Source: an uncultured beta proteobacterium (lineage in GTDB: Bacteria > Pseudomonadota > Gammaproteobacteria > Burkholderiales > Burkholderiaceae_C). From it: a stretch of 64,000 bases of DNA. Numbering within the stretch: the first letter of the stretch is position 1; every line of letters starts with the position of its first letter. The position numbers and the translations under genes were made by a program. The notes under the pieces are model-generated. The model had not been told where the DNA came from. It searched no databases and saw nothing but the letters and a program-made list of their open reading frames with translations. Shown piece by piece: positions 35,593 through 44,621 of this stretch. Where the stretch lies: the NCBI GenBank assembly GCA_903951445.1, contig CAJBBZ010000120.1:1-64000 (forward strand). Reading direction: 5' to 3'.

Positions 35593-37158
35593 TCAGTCTT
35601 GGCGCCTGCGCGACCATGCCGCCCAGGACAAGGCTGCCAAACCCGCTAGCCACAGCGGCCACAAACCCCAGCGCGCGGCCCACCAGGCAAACGGCGTCAG
35701 GCCCATGCGGCCTTGCACCTTTCCTTTTAAGACACCGGCAGGGCCATAAGGCAATTGCGCTTGCACTGCGCCGGTGTGCGCAACGATGGCGGTGGCGCCC
35801 GTATTGGTAGCGCGCAGCACCGGCAAGCCAAATTCCAAAGCCCGCATGCGCGCGATGCTTAAGTGCTGGTCGATTGCCAAACCATCGCCAAACCAAGCCA
35901 GATTGCTGACATTGACCAGCGCCGTGGGCGCGGTGCTTGGGTCGGTAAAGCGCGTCGCCAGTTCTTCGCCAAACAAATCTTCGTAACAAATATGCACTGC
36001 CAATCGTTGACCTGGCATGGCAAACGAGGCCTGACCCAAAGGCCCGCGGTTGAAGTCTCCCAAAGGGATGTGCATCAGGTTGGTGAACCATCGAAATAGG
36101 GGCGGGATAAATTCTCCAAAAGGCACCAGATGGTGTTTGTCGTAACGCTGAATTTGCGCTTGGCCGGGCATGAAGCCGATAACCGAGTTGGTATAGCCCT
36201 GTTGGCTGTCACCTAGCGGAATTCCGAATATGGCCGCATGGCTTTTGGCGCGCAATCCGCTGCTCAAGCGATCCCAATAGCCTTCGGGCAATTCCTGAGG
36301 CAGCAAGGGGACAGCGGTTTCAGGGGCAACAACTAAATCGCTGCTGGCAGCGAGCAATTGCGCTTCATACCATCGCAGCGCCTGCGGCACGCCGCTGGAT
36401 TGTTCAAATTTTTCGTCCTGCGCGATACCGCCTTGCAAGAGTGTGACGCTAAAAGTACCTGCATCACGCGTCCACTGGTTCCAAGCCGCTGGAAGCAACA
36501 AGGGCGCGATCAGTAGCGTCAAAGCCGTCAGCAAAGCTGCCGTGCCAGAAGGGCGCACGCCACCTGGCGCGCGTCGGCCCATGGCGCGCATGCAGGCCTG
36601 GGCCACAGCCATGCCGATAAACGCAGCCACCGCGCCAATGCCATACGCGCCCAGCAAGGGTGCGAAGAAAGACAAGGGGCCATCGACATGCGCATAACCG
36701 CCCGCGCCCCAGCCAAAGCCGGTAAGCCAGGTGCCGCGCGCCAGCTCGGCCATCATCCACAACAAGCCAAACAGCAGCGCGCCTGAAAAAGCACCGCGCT
36801 GCGCAAAGCGCCACCACAGGCCACCGGCTAGCGCAAAGTACACCGCTAGCAAGCCGGCCAGCAGCCACTCGGCCAGCGCCGCTAGGGGTGCGGGCATGCC
36901 GCCATAGGTATGCATCGCGGTATAGAGCCAGCCAAAGGTGCAGCCTAAATAAGCCGTGGTGAAAACCCAGGCGCGCCATGCGGCTTGGCGGGCCGAACTG
37001 GCACCCAACAAAGCGCCGGCCAATAGGGCCATGGACAGCAAGTGCAGCGCCCATTGCGGCTGGCCGTAGTCCAGCAAAAAACGAAAAGGCCAAGCCGCAC
37101 CGGCTGCGTGCAGCACGCCCGCCAGCAAAGGCATAAGCAGCTGCGCAGACGGGCGCAT
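35593..37158 (-). CDS. lnt: Apolipoprotein N-acyltransferase
   Basis: Lnt adds the third acyl chain to lipoproteins in the inner membrane. The 521-residue protein has several N-terminal membrane helices, then a nitrilase-like periplasmic domain. The catalytic triad is visible as Glu in VVAPETAVPLLP, Lys in the FGIPL-YDKHHLVPFGEF region, and Cys in VHICYEDLFGEELA. One more helix and an Arg-rich end (AAWSRRRQD) close the protein. Its ATG overlaps the corC stop (37156-37160), so translation is coupled, matching the usual corC-lnt order. Confidence 0.96.
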   Translation of the reverse strand: MRPSAQLLMPLLAGVLHAAGAAWPFRFLLDYGQPQWALHLLSMALLAGALLGASSARQAAWRAWVFTTAYLGCTFGWLYTAMHTYGGMPAPLAALAEWLLAGLLAVYFALAGGLWWRFAQRGAFSGALLFGLLWMMAELARGTWLTGFGWGAGGYAHVDGPLSFFAPLLGAYGIGAVAAFIGMAVAQACMRAMGRRAPGGVRPSGTAALLTALTLLIAPLLLPAAWNQWTRDAGTFSVTLLQGGIAQDEKFEQSSGVPQALRWYEAQLLAASSDLVVAPETAVPLLPQELPEGYWDRLSSGLRAKSHAAIFGIPLGDSQQGYTNSVIGFMPGQAQIQRYDKHHLVPFGEFIPPLFRWFTNLMHIPLGDFNRGPLGQASFAMPGQRLAVHICYEDLFGEELATRFTDPSTAPTALVNVSNLAWFGDGLAIDQHLSIARMRALEFGLPVLRATNTGATAIVAHTGAVQAQLPYGPAGVLKGKVQGRMGLTPFAWWAARWGLWPLWLAGLAALSWAAWSRRRQD

Positions 37159-38030
37159 CACGGGGCGGGCGGGGCGACCAGGGGTGACACTTTGAACCAA
37201 CGCACCGCACCGCCGCGCGTGTGCAGCACCACAAACTGCAAGCCCAACATGGTGTGGCGTTCGCCGCGCTGGGGCACATGGCCCATTTCGTGGGCTACCA
37301 GGCCGCCTATGGTGTCAAAGTCGTCGGCGTCTTCGCGCGCCAGCAGGTCCACGCCAAAGGCGCTGCTCACGCGCTCCAGCGTGGCGTCGCCGTTTACGCG
37401 GAAGCTGCGGTCGGGCAGCGCGAACACATCGCCCTCGTCGTCGTCGATATCAAACTCATCCTCAATCTCGCCAACGATTTGCTCCAGCACGTCCTCGATG
37501 GTGATGAGCCCTGCCACACGCCCAAACTCGTCGATCACGATGGCCAGGTGGTTGCGGTTGCCTTTGAAGTCGCGCAGCAAATCGTTCAGGCCCTTGGTCT
37601 CGGGCACAAACACGGCAGGGCGCAAAAGTGCGCGGATGTTGAGCTCGGGGGCGCGCTGGAGTTTGAGCAAATCCTTGGCCATCAGGATGCCGATGATGTT
37701 TTCCCGCTCGCCCTCAAACACCGGAAAGCGTGAATGCGCGGTGTCGATCACGCTGTGCAGCAATTCATCCATGGGCGACTGAATATCCAGCAAGTCCATG
37801 CGCGTGGCCGCCACCATCACATCACCCGCCGTCATGTCGGCCATGCGGATCACGCCTTCGAGCATGGCGCGGGACTGGGCGCCTATGATTTTGTTGTCCT
37901 CGGCCTCGGCCAAGGTCTCCATCAATTCCTCAGCCGAGTCCGGGCCGGGGTGCAGAAACTCTGCCAGGCGTTGCAGAAACGTTCGCTTGTCTTCTTTGTC
38001 GTGGGAATGCGCGGGGTGGGGGTCGGACAC
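37158..38030 (-). CDS. corC: CorC/HlyC-family CBS-domain protein
   Basis: The 290-residue protein has two CBS domains (about residues 65-190, including RFPVFEGERENIIGILMAKD and LAIVIDEFGRVAGLITIEDV) and a C-terminal CorC_HlyC domain (RSFRVNGDATLERVSSAFGV). The family, also called YbeX, is linked to magnesium/cobalt efflux and, in E. coli, to ribosome assembly. The start is taken as GTG at 38030 giving SDPHPAHSHDKEDKR; no ATG gives a better fit, and the open frame upstream to 38261 has no family similarity. It precedes lnt with overlapping codons. Confidence 0.88.
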   Translation of the reverse strand: MSDPHPAHSHDKEDKRTFLQRLAEFLHPGPDSAEELMETLAEAEDNKIIGAQSRAMLEGVIRMADMTAGDVMVAATRMDLLDIQSPMDELLHSVIDTAHSRFPVFEGERENIIGILMAKDLLKLQRAPELNIRALLRPAVFVPETKGLNDLLRDFKGNRNHLAIVIDEFGRVAGLITIEDVLEQIVGEIEDEFDIDDDEGDVFALPDRSFRVNGDATLERVSSAFGVDLLAREDADDFDTIGGLVAHEMGHVPQRGERHTMLGLQFVVLHTRGGAVRWFKVSPLVAPPAP

Positions 38031-38119
38031 TGGCGTGGGGCAAAGCTGCCGTTTTTGCGAAGCCTCAAGGATAGCCCATTGCCAAGGCAGCGCCCTACGG
38101 CAATCTACCCTGGCAAACC

Positions 38120-38851
38120 CTAAGAGCCAGAGCTGCCGCTGGCATCCCGAATCGCCTGCCGCGTTTCCTGAATTCCAGCTAGCAAAGCCCAGACATGCCG
38201 GGCTTGTGATTTGAGTTGGTAATCCGTGTCGGCGATCTGCGCGTCCACCGCCTCGTGCCAATGCGATTGCAAGGTGGGCGAAGGCAGACTTAAGTAGGCC
38301 TCGGACTCCGAGCCCAGGCGCTCGACGGTGGCGCCTGCGCGCTGCGCGATATGCAGCATGGCCGTGTTTTCGCTCAGGGCATGGATGAACATTAGGGAGA
38401 TATGCTCGTTGCGCGCATGCAAAACCGCCCGCGCAAACAGCTCGGTGCCAAAACCACGGCCACGCCAGGCCGGCAACACGGACACACCAAACTCGGCGGA
38501 GCTAGCCGCCTCTGGCTCGTGGATATAGGCCAGATGCGCCATGGCGATCAGGCACAGTTTGCGGTTGTAAATACCAAACACCCGGTCACGCCCGAAGTCC
38601 AGATTGGCGACATAGTGCTCGATTTGTGCGTCCTGGGCGGCATAGCCAAAGCGCAGGTAGCGGTCCGCCCCGTCCAGCGCCAGCAGGTGGGTCAGCACAT
38701 CTTGGCGGTCCTGCACATGCAGCTCGCGCACCGGTACAAAGCTGTCTTGGCTCTCTGAGGTGGACTTGGCGCTAAAGGCCGTCATCGCAAATTGCCACGG
38801 GGCCAGCAGTTTGGCGAGGAACCAGTAAAACCCGGAAGTGATTGCGTGCAT
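38120..38851 (-). CDS. GNAT-family N-acetyltransferase
   Basis: The 243-residue protein has a GNAT acetyl-CoA-binding motif, FGVSVLPAWRGRGFGTELFARA, with the R/Q-x-x-G-x-G/A loop as RGRGFG. MFIHALSENTAMLHIAQRAG is the following conserved helix region. The N-terminal 40 residues contain a hydrophobic stretch (FYWFLAKLLAPWQFAM), which is unusual for the family. The substrate is unknown. The ATG at 38851 is used; a GTG three codons upstream is possible. It lies upstream of corC-lnt on the same strand, with about 90 bases between them. Confidence 0.85.
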   Translation of the reverse strand: MHAITSGFYWFLAKLLAPWQFAMTAFSAKSTSESQDSFVPVRELHVQDRQDVLTHLLALDGADRYLRFGYAAQDAQIEHYVANLDFGRDRVFGIYNRKLCLIAMAHLAYIHEPEAASSAEFGVSVLPAWRGRGFGTELFARAVLHARNEHISLMFIHALSENTAMLHIAQRAGATVERLGSESEAYLSLPSPTLQSHWHEAVDAQIADTDYQLKSQARHVWALLAGIQETRQAIRDASGSSGS

Positions 38852-38944
38852 GTGACCCACTATAAGGGTTTTCCCTAGGTTGCGCGGTATTTACGGCCAA
38901 TAGCGGTGGACCTTTACTGTAATGTGCATACGGACGTACATCTT

Positions 38945-38972
38945 TTGATGTCTATTCCTTGAGTTTTAGGAT
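38945..38972 (+). promoter_or_regulatory. Possible promoter and direct repeats for second vapBC
   Basis: TTGATG at 38945-38950 and TAGGAT at 38967-38972 are 16 bases apart and could be -35 and -10 elements. The eight-base CGTACATC occurs at 38935-38942 and again at 38987-38994, flanking this pair. Repeated sites on either side of a promoter suit an antitoxin that represses its own operon. All of this is by eye. Confidence 0.4.
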
Positions 38973-39010
38973 TAACATACACACGTCGTACATCCATCAA
39001 GGGGCTCCAC

Positions 39011-39247
39011 GTGCAAGCAACCAAAGCTTTCAAAAACGGGAATTCGCAAGCCATCCGCATACCCGCCGCGCTGGCCTATGCGCGCACAGATATCGACCTG
39101 GAAATCGAGCGGCTTGGCGATGAAATACGCATCCGCCCGGCGCGCCGCTCTCTGTTGGGCGTGTTGTCCAAGTTTGCGGCTTTCTCCCCCGACTTTATGC
39201 AAGAAGGGCGCGAAGACCAGGAACAAGCCGAAAGAGAGGCGCTGTGA
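39011..39247 (+). CDS. vapB: AbrB-type antitoxin VapB
   Basis: The 78-residue protein begins MQATKAFKNGNSQAIRIPAA, the VagC/VapB swapped-hairpin fold. The acidic C-terminal tail (SPDFMQEGREDQEQAEREAL) would bind and block the toxin. The start is GTG at 39011; no better ATG exists in frame. Its last codon overlaps the ATG of vapC (TGATG at 39245-39249), which couples translation. It is a different subtype from the vapB at 19265-19504. Confidence 0.92.
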   Translation: MQATKAFKNGNSQAIRIPAALAYARTDIDLEIERLGDEIRIRPARRSLLGVLSKFAAFSPDFMQEGREDQEQAEREAL

Positions 39248-39669
39248 TGGCGCTCTACATGCTCGATACCAATATGTGTATCTACCTCATGAAAAATCAG
39301 CCTCCCGAAGTGGCTGAGCGCTTTGCTGCGTGCCAGGTGGGCGATGTGCTGATGTCGGCGATTACCCACGCCGAGTTGGAATACGGCGTTCGCGGCTCGG
39401 CCGATCCCTCGCGGGAACGCGTGAATCTGGCGAGCTTGGTACAAGACATTGTGGTGGTGCCATTCGACAGCGCCGCCGCCCTGGCCTACGGCCCGATTCG
39501 CTTGGCAACGCGGGACACCAAAAAAGACCACCTTGACAAACTCATCGCTGCGCATGCGGTGTCGCTGGGCGCCACAGTGGTCACCAACAACCTCCGAGAC
39601 TTTGCTAAATATCCTGGCTTAAACGTGGAGAATTGGCTCCAGAGCACCGGTCATAACCCAGCGCATTGA
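39247..39669 (+). CDS. vapC: VapC-family PIN-domain toxin
   Basis: The 140-residue protein is a typical VapC: YMLDTNMCIYLMKN at the N-terminus (Asp7), SAITHAELEYGVRG with the next acidic residue, then KKDHLDKLIAAHAVSLGATVVTNN and LRDFAKYPGLNVENW. VagD/VapC proteins of this type cut initiator tRNA in enteric bacteria; that target is only an analogy here. The start at 39247 overlaps the vapB stop. A GTG one codon earlier is also possible. Confidence 0.94.
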   Translation: MALYMLDTNMCIYLMKNQPPEVAERFAACQVGDVLMSAITHAELEYGVRGSADPSRERVNLASLVQDIVVVPFDSAAALAYGPIRLATRDTKKDHLDKLIAAHAVSLGATVVTNNLRDFAKYPGLNVENWLQSTGHNPAH

Positions 39670-39732
39670 ACACCTGATCGGCCGCTTGAAGCACAACACA
39701 CGCATTGGCAATCAGATAAAAACGCAGCTCAG

Positions 39733-40182
39733 ATGCGCCACCGCCCATCTTCCCGTTTATTGGTTTTATCACCAGACGGCCGGATATTGCTTTTCTATTT
39801 TGAACATGCTTCAGGCCCACTGGCGGGCAAATCGTTTTGGGCTACGCCTGGAGGAGCGGTTGGGCCTGGCGAAAACTATGAAACTGCGGCGAGGCGCGAA
39901 TTGCGCGAAGAGGTAAATCCTCTTAGCCACCACATGGGGGCTGAAATTGCGCGGCGAGCGTTCGTTATGCAGATGCCTGACGGCGAAGAGGTGCTGGCAG
40001 AAGAAGCCTATTTTTTGGTGCGTACCGGCGTAACGGAGCCTTCCAAAGCAGGCTGGACTCCTTTGGAATTAGAGGTCATGAAAAAGTACAAATGGTGGTC
40101 GCGGTCTGACATTGCAGCGACTAAAGAATCGATCTACCCGGCGGACATTCTTGCTATCTTGGATATGGCGAAAGTCGCGTAA
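39733..40182 (+). CDS. Nudix hydrolase
   Basis: The 149-residue protein has a complete Nudix box: GGAVGPGENYETAARRELRE followed by EV, matching GX5EX7REUXEE. It therefore hydrolyses a nucleoside diphosphate linked to another group; the substrate is not evident. A WSRSDIA motif and normal length suggest a single-domain enzyme. It lies 63 bases after the vapC stop on the same strand and is followed by a gap of about 130 bases with no gene before the convergent cysK stop. Confidence 0.92.
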   Translation: MRHRPSSRLLVLSPDGRILLFYFEHASGPLAGKSFWATPGGAVGPGENYETAARRELREEVNPLSHHMGAEIARRAFVMQMPDGEEVLAEEAYFLVRTGVTEPSKAGWTPLELEVMKKYKWWSRSDIAATKESIYPADILAILDMAKVA

Positions 40183-40309
40183 TTTGCTTGGCTAAATGCC
40201 GCTCAAAGGCAGCACCCTATTTTGCCAACGGGGGTTTAGTGTCCTAGGACAAAAATCAATCGTTGGCAAGTATGTCCGCATACTCGCCAACGCAGCGTCG
40301 TGCGAAAAC

Positions 40310-41227
40310 TCAGGCCGGCAAAAAGCCCTCAATCGACAAATAGCGCTCGCCGGTGTCGTAGTTAAAGCCCAGCACTTTCGCGCCTGCGGGCAGTTCAGGC
40401 AACTTTTGGGCAATCGCAGCCAGGGTGGCGCCGCTGCTAATGCCGACCAGAATGCCTTCTTGCGCGGCGCTGCGGCGGGCCATTTCGCGGGAAGCTTCGG
40501 CTTCGACCTGGATCACGCCATCGAGCAAATCGGTGTGCAGGTTTTTCGGGATGAAGCCTGCACCAATGCCTTGGATCGGGTGTGGAGAGGGCGCGCCGCC
40601 GGAGATCACCGGGCTTTGCGTGGGCTCGACTGCAAACACCTTCAGGCCCGGCCACTTGGCTTTGAGCACCTGCGCCACGCCGGTGATGTGGCCGCCAGTG
40701 CCCACGCCGGTAATGATGGCGTCCAATCCCTCAGGAAAGTCGGCCAGGATTTCCAGCGCGGTGGTGCGGGTGTGGACTTCCACATTGGCGGGGTTTTCAA
40801 ACTGCTGCGGCATCCAGGCGCCGGGCGTGGCGTCGACCAGTTCCTGGGCGCGGGCGATGGCGCCTTTCATGCCTTTTTCGCGCGGCGTCAGGTCAAAGCT
40901 GGCGCCATAGGCCAGCATCAGGCGGCGCCGTTCGATGGACATGCTGTCGGGCATCACCAAGATCAGTTTGTAGCCTTTGACGGCTGCCACCATGGCCAGG
41001 CCGACGCCGGTATTGCCCGAGGTGGGCTCGATGATGGTGCCGCCGGGCTGCAACACGCCGGACTTTTCAGCATCTTCCACCATGGCCAGCGCGATGCGGT
41101 CCTTGATCGAGCCGCCGGGGTTGCTGCGCTCGGACTTGATCCAGACCTGCGCATCCGGCCCGAACAGGCGGTTGATGCGGACGTGCGGCGTGTTGCCAAT
41201 GGTGTGCAGGATGTTGTCGGCTTTCAT
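40310..41227 (-). CDS. cysK: Cysteine synthase (O-acetylserine sulfhydrylase)
   Basis: The enzyme makes cysteine from O-acetylserine and sulfide. The 305-residue PLP protein has the Schiff-base Lys42 in NPGGSIKDR, the substrate loop [12 protein letters not shown], the PLP-phosphate loop [13 protein letters not shown], and GISSGAT near the C-terminus. The length is normal. CysK and CysM types are hard to separate by eye; the GGSIKDR and EPTSGNTG motifs fit CysK. The ATG at 41227 is the family start; the open frame upstream has no similarity. A stem-loop (41248-41282) lies in its leader. Confidence 0.95.
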   Translation of the reverse strand: MKADNILHTIGNTPHVRINRLFGPDAQVWIKSERSNPGGSIKDRIALAMVEDAEKSGVLQPGGTIIEPTSGNTGVGLAMVAAVKGYKLILVMPDSMSIERRRLMLAYGASFDLTPREKGMKGAIARAQELVDATPGAWMPQQFENPANVEVHTRTTALEILADFPEGLDAIITGVGTGGHITGVAQVLKAKWPGLKVFAVEPTQSPVISGGAPSPHPIQGIGAGFIPKNLHTDLLDGVIQVEAEASREMARRSAAQEGILVGISSGATLAAIAQKLPELPAGAKVLGFNYDTGERYLSIEGFLPA

Positions 41228-41247
41228 GGTGTCTCCGGTGTGGGGTG

Positions 41248-41282
41248 ATGGCAGCCGCGAGGCGGCCTCGTAGGGCTGCCAT
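41248..41282 (-). other. Stem-loop in the cysK leader
   Basis: ATGGCAGCC at 41248-41256 and GGCTGCCAT at 41274-41282 are exact reverse complements with a 17-base loop, starting 20 bases upstream of the cysK ATG on the minus strand. No T-run follows in the direction of cysK, so it is not a standard terminator. It might influence translation or RNA stability. I did not match it to any known riboswitch. Confidence 0.45.
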
Positions 41283-41408
41283 TTTGGGGCAGATTGGGCG
41301 CTTTGGGGGTTATAAGGATATGCAATGCGCCGCCCCAAAGCCGCCTTCCGCAAAGGTTCCTTTTTGGTCCTTCATGGACTAAACTGGCGCTTTCTAATGG
41401 AGTTTTGT

Positions 41409-41618
41409 ATGGCCATCAACGTCAAACTGCCCGAGGCCTTGGTCGAAACGGCCAAACGCTACGGCAGCATCGAGCACCGCTCGGTGCCCAAGCAAATCGA
41501 ATACTGGTCGCAAATCGGCAAAATCGCGGCAGAAAACCCAGACCTTCCGTTTAGCGTCATCCGCGACATCTTGGTTGCCGACCAAGAAGCGCCGGTAGGC
41601 GAATACCAGTTTGGCTGA
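41409..41618 (+). CDS. ParD-like antitoxin
   Basis: The 69-residue protein (MAINVKLPEALVETAKRYGS, then IEHRSVPKQIEYWSQIGKIA) matches the ParD_like antitoxin family, with a ribbon-helix-helix N-terminus that would bind DNA and a C-terminal tail (VADQEAPVGEYQFG) to bind the toxin. TGGAG precedes the ATG at 41409. Its stop overlaps the toxin ATG (TGATG at 41616-41620). Confidence 0.9.
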   Translation: MAINVKLPEALVETAKRYGSIEHRSVPKQIEYWSQIGKIAAENPDLPFSVIRDILVADQEAPVGEYQFG

Positions 41619-41896
41619 TGCGCCTACTTGTTACCCCGACGTTTCAGCGGGCAACCAAAAAGCTGCATGCGCCACAAAAGGCGGCGCTTGACGAGGCGGT
41701 CCGCACCATTGCCGGCCAGCCCGAAACCGGCGAAACCAAAGTGGGTGATTTGGCGGGCGTGCAGGTGTATAAATTTCGCATGGCTAACTTGCAATGCCTT
41801 TTGGCCTACCGCGTGTTGGATGAAACCACCATCAAACTACTGATGGTCGGGCCGCACGAAAACTTTTACCGCGACCTCAAACGCAGCGATAACTGA
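41618..41896 (+). CDS. RelE/ParE-family toxin
   Basis: The 92-residue protein has a RelE/ParE fold: VTPTFQRATKKLHAPQKAALDEAV at the N-terminus, VQVYKFRMANLQCLLAYRV in the core strands, and the short C-terminal VGPHENFYRDLKR. It is translationally coupled to the ParD-like antitoxin by a one-base overlap. RelE-type proteins cut mRNA at the ribosome and ParE-type block gyrase; the sequence does not show clearly which. Its stop codon ends 23 bases before the start of rnpB, so transcription of the module and of rnpB may interact. Confidence 0.9.
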   Translation: MRLLVTPTFQRATKKLHAPQKAALDEAVRTIAGQPETGETKVGDLAGVQVYKFRMANLQCLLAYRVLDETTIKLLMVGPHENFYRDLKRSDN

Positions 41897-41905
41897 GGCG
41901 CAAAC

Positions 41906-41911
41906 GATAAT
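41906..41911 (+). promoter_or_regulatory. Likely -10 element of rnpB
   Basis: GATAAT lies about nine bases before the mature 5' end of the RNase P RNA at 41920. The matching -35 region would fall inside the 3' end of the toxin gene, where I see no good match. The position fits a promoter, but the assignment is tentative. Confidence 0.4.
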
Positions 41912-41919
41912 CGCCCCCG

Positions 41920-42291
41920 TGAAGCCCGCCAGACCACCGCTGGTGCAATTTGGGAAACCAAGCACTGGAGGAACGTCCGGACTGCATAGGGCGGCGTAGC
42001 AGCTAACGGCTGTCCACTGAAAACCGTGCCCGCAAGGGCGCGGCATAAGGTGAGGATTAGAGCAACAGAGACGAGTTTTGGGTCCGGGGGCAGCGCAAGT
42101 TGTGCCCAGACCCGAAGGTGAAACGGGCAATCTCTACGCGCAGCAATACCAAGTAGGCCAACGTTGACGGGGCCCCCGGAGTTGGCGGGTAGGTAGCACC
42201 GAGCTTTTGAGTGATCAAAGGCCCAGAGTAATGGTGGTCACACATTGGGGCAACCCGGCGTGCACAGAATCCGGCTTATCGGTGGGCTTCA
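41920..42291 (+). ncRNA. rnpB: RNase P RNA
   Basis: This is the catalytic RNA of ribonuclease P, which trims 5' leaders from pre-tRNAs. Helix P1 is formed by GAAGCCCGCC at 41921-41930 and GGTGGGCTTC at 42281-42290. The conserved region GAGGAACGTCCGGACTGC begins at 41968, and the 3' ACAGAATCCGGCTTATCGG at 42264-42282 completes the core P4 pairing. The length of about 372 bases is typical of bacterial type A RNAs. The ends are set by P1 and may be off by a few bases. A short T-run (42295-42299) follows. Confidence 0.97.
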
Positions 42292-42306
42292 CACTTTTTC
42301 ATACCT

Positions 42307-43278
42307 TCAAGCCGCCAGCGCCTCCCGCGCCGCTTGCACCTGCGGGCGCAGATGCGCCAACATATCAGCCACCATGGCGTCCAGGTCAAAGCGCGGTGAC
42401 CAGCCCCAATCGGTGCGGGCTACGCTGTCGTCGATGGACTGGGGCCAACTGTCGGCAATCGCCTGGCGGTAGTCAGGCGCGTAGTCCACGGCAAAGCCGG
42501 GTATTTGGCGCGCAATCGCAGCGGCCAGTTGCGCCGGGGTAAAGCTCAGCGCGGCCAGGTTGTAGCTGTGGCGCTCAGCGATGCAGTGCGCGGGTGCGTC
42601 CATCAGTTCGAGCGTGGCGCGGATAGCGTCGGGCATGTACATCATGGGCAGCGCGGTATGCGGCGCCAAAAAGCTGGTGTATTGGCCCTGGCGCAATGCG
42701 GCGTGGAATATCTCGATGGCGTAATCGGTGGTGCCGCCACCGGGCGCGGTTTTCCAGCTGATGAGGCCGGGGTAGCGCAGGCTGCGCACGTCCACGCCAT
42801 GCACGCGGTGGTACCAGGCGCACCAGCCTTCGCCAGCGAGCTTGGAGACGCCATACACCGTGCCCGGGTCCATGACGCAATGCTGCGGCGTATACAGCTT
42901 GGGGCTACCCGGCCCGAAGGCTGCAATCGAGCTGGGCCAGAAAACCCGCAAGTGGTACTGGCGCGCCAGCTCCAAGACATTGAGCAAACTGCGCATATTC
43001 AAGTCCCAAGCCCATGCCGGGTGCTGCTCTCCGCGCGCGGACAAAGCGGCGGCCAAGAGGTAAATTTGCGTGACGCCTTGCTGCACCACTAGGTGCCGCA
43101 AAGCATCCGCATCAGTGGCGTCCAGGATGTGGTGCGTCATGCCCGCAGGCAGTGCGGCAGGTGGCACGGCAATGTCGCTCAGCACGACGGCGTTTGCGCC
43201 ATAGCGCGCAGCCAATGCGTGGCCTAAGTCGGTGCCGATTTGGCCATTTGCGCCGATGATCAAAATGCGCGGCTTCAT
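42307..43278 (-). CDS. SDR-type L-threonine 3-dehydrogenase
   Basis: The 323-residue protein is an extended short-chain dehydrogenase with the NAD-binding [13 protein letters not shown] (7-19) and a catalytic YGVSKLAGE. Extended SDRs beside kbl are threonine 3-dehydrogenases of the UDP-galactose epimerase-like type, not the zinc-dependent Tdh of E. coli. The product, 2-amino-3-ketobutyrate, is the substrate of Kbl, whose stop overlaps this start as ATGA (43275-43278). [20 protein letters not shown] is a stretch seen in this subgroup. It ends 16 bases from the 3' end of rnpB, which points the other way. Confidence 0.9.
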   Translation of the reverse strand: MKPRILIIGANGQIGTDLGHALAARYGANAVVLSDIAVPPAALPAGMTHHILDATDADALRHLVVQQGVTQIYLLAAALSARGEQHPAWAWDLNMRSLLNVLELARQYHLRVFWPSSIAAFGPGSPKLYTPQHCVMDPGTVYGVSKLAGEGWCAWYHRVHGVDVRSLRYPGLISWKTAPGGGTTDYAIEIFHAALRQGQYTSFLAPHTALPMMYMPDAIRATLELMDAPAHCIAERHSYNLAALSFTPAQLAAAIARQIPGFAVDYAPDYRQAIADSWPQSIDDSVARTDWGWSPRFDLDAMVADMLAHLRPQVQAAREALAA

Positions 43279-44504
43279 GCTGCGGCTCCTTCGCGCAAGA
43301 TGCCTAGTTCGCGGCCTGCTTGGGCAAACGCGGCGGCAGCGAGTTCCAAATCAGCACGGCTATGCACTGCACTGACTTGCACCCGAATACGCGCTTTGCC
43401 GCGCGGCACCACGGGAAAGAAAAAACCCACCACGTACACGCCCAACTCCAGCAAGCGTGCCGCCATGCGCTGCGCCAACACCGCATCGCCCACCATCACC
43501 GGGATGATGGGATGCTCGCCCGGCGGCAATTCGAAACCGGCATCAAGCAATGCGCTGCGGAAATAGCGCGTGTTGTCTGCCAGCGTGTCGCGCAACGCGG
43601 TACTGGCCGCTAGCAAATCGAGCACGGAAATCGACGCACCGGCGATTACGGGCGCCAAGGTGTTAGAAAACAAATAAGGCCGCGAGCGCTGGCGCAGCAG
43701 CGCAATCACCTCTTTGCGCCCACTGGTAAAACCGCCGCTGGCGCCGCCTAAGGCTTTGCCCAAAGTGCCAGTGATGATGTCCACGTTGCCGAACACGCCG
43801 CGATGCTGCGCCGTACCGCGTCCGCTGGCGCCTACAAAGCCGGTGGCGTGGCATTCGTCCACACCTAAGAGCGCGCCGTACTGGTCGCACAAGCGGCGCA
43901 TCACATCGAGCTGCGCAATCGTGCCGTCCATAGAAAACACGCCGTCGGTAAACACCAGGGTGTGGCGCACACCGGCGCTTGCGGCCTCTTGCAGGCAGCG
44001 CTCCAAGTCGACCATGTCATTGTGCCGGTAGCGCCAGCGCTGCGCTTTGCACAGGCGTATACCGTCGATGATGGAGGCGTGGTTGAGCTCGTCGCTGATG
44101 ATGGCGTCTTGCTCGCCCAACAGCGGCTCGAACAAACCGCCATTGGCATCAAACGCAGCGGCGTACAAAATCGTGTCTTCGGTGCCTAAAAACGCTGACA
44201 AACGCGCCTCTAAATTTTTGTGCAAGTCTTGCGTGCCGCAAATAAAGCGCACCGAACTCAAGCCATAGCCATGGCTGTCCAGCGCCGCATGCGCGGCTGC
44301 CAGCACCTGCGGGTGCGACGACAAGCCCAAATAATTGTTGGCGCACAAATTAATCACCTCGCGCCGCTGGCCGTCTGCGCCCAAGGTGTGGATGTGCGCG
44401 CCTTGCGGGCTGCCCAGCACGCGCTCTTGTTTGAACAAACCGGCCTCTTCGATGCCCGCTAATTCGTGCTTTAGGTGTTGATAAAAATCGCTGCTTTTTG
44501 CCAT
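43275..44504 (-). CDS. kbl: Glycine C-acetyltransferase (2-amino-3-ketobutyrate CoA ligase)
   Basis: Kbl splits 2-amino-3-ketobutyrate with CoA to glycine and acetyl-CoA. The 409-residue PLP enzyme has Lys250 in [14 protein letters not shown], plus [14 protein letters not shown] (52-65), [10 protein letters not shown] and [15 protein letters not shown], all typical of alpha-oxoamine synthases, and its length matches Kbl. The start at 44504 has GGAAAGGA upstream. It forms an operon with the SDR threonine dehydrogenase, and a divergent XRE-cupin gene lies 117 bases upstream. Confidence 0.96.
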   Translation of the reverse strand: MAKSSDFYQHLKHELAGIEEAGLFKQERVLGSPQGAHIHTLGADGQRREVINLCANNYLGLSSHPQVLAAAHAALDSHGYGLSSVRFICGTQDLHKNLEARLSAFLGTEDTILYAAAFDANGGLFEPLLGEQDAIISDELNHASIIDGIRLCKAQRWRYRHNDMVDLERCLQEAASAGVRHTLVFTDGVFSMDGTIAQLDVMRRLCDQYGALLGVDECHATGFVGASGRGTAQHRGVFGNVDIITGTLGKALGGASGGFTSGRKEVIALLRQRSRPYLFSNTLAPVIAGASISVLDLLAASTALRDTLADNTRYFRSALLDAGFELPPGEHPIIPVMVGDAVLAQRMAARLLELGVYVVGFFFPVVPRGKARIRVQVSAVHSRADLELAAAAFAQAGRELGILREGAAA

Positions 44505-44541
44505 GTGGTTTTTCCTTTCCCTGAGGTGTGCTGGCCGGTTC

Positions 44542-44609
44542 GTGGACAATCGAATCCACCATGTTCGGTAATATTGCTATTTGTGCAGTATATCGAACAC
44601 ATTTCGGTA
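44542..44609. promoter_or_regulatory. Dyads in the kbl/XRE-cupin divergent promoter
   Basis: The 117-base gap contains TTCGGTA at 44564-44570, its near-complement TATCGAA at 44591-44597, and TTCGGTA again at 44603-44609. A separate short inverted repeat, GTGGA/TCCAC, spans 44542-44559. The repeated TTCGGTA motif is a candidate binding site for the XRE-cupin regulator encoded at 44622. The last copy lies next to the AAAGGA ribosome-binding site of that gene, which would suit autoregulation. Confidence 0.5.
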
Positions 44610-44621
44610 TAAAGGAATTTT

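Noticed and set aside
40196-41248. Plus-strand open frame of 350 codons
   Set aside because: It is opposite the intact cysK gene; the translation is rich in His and Gly without family similarity.
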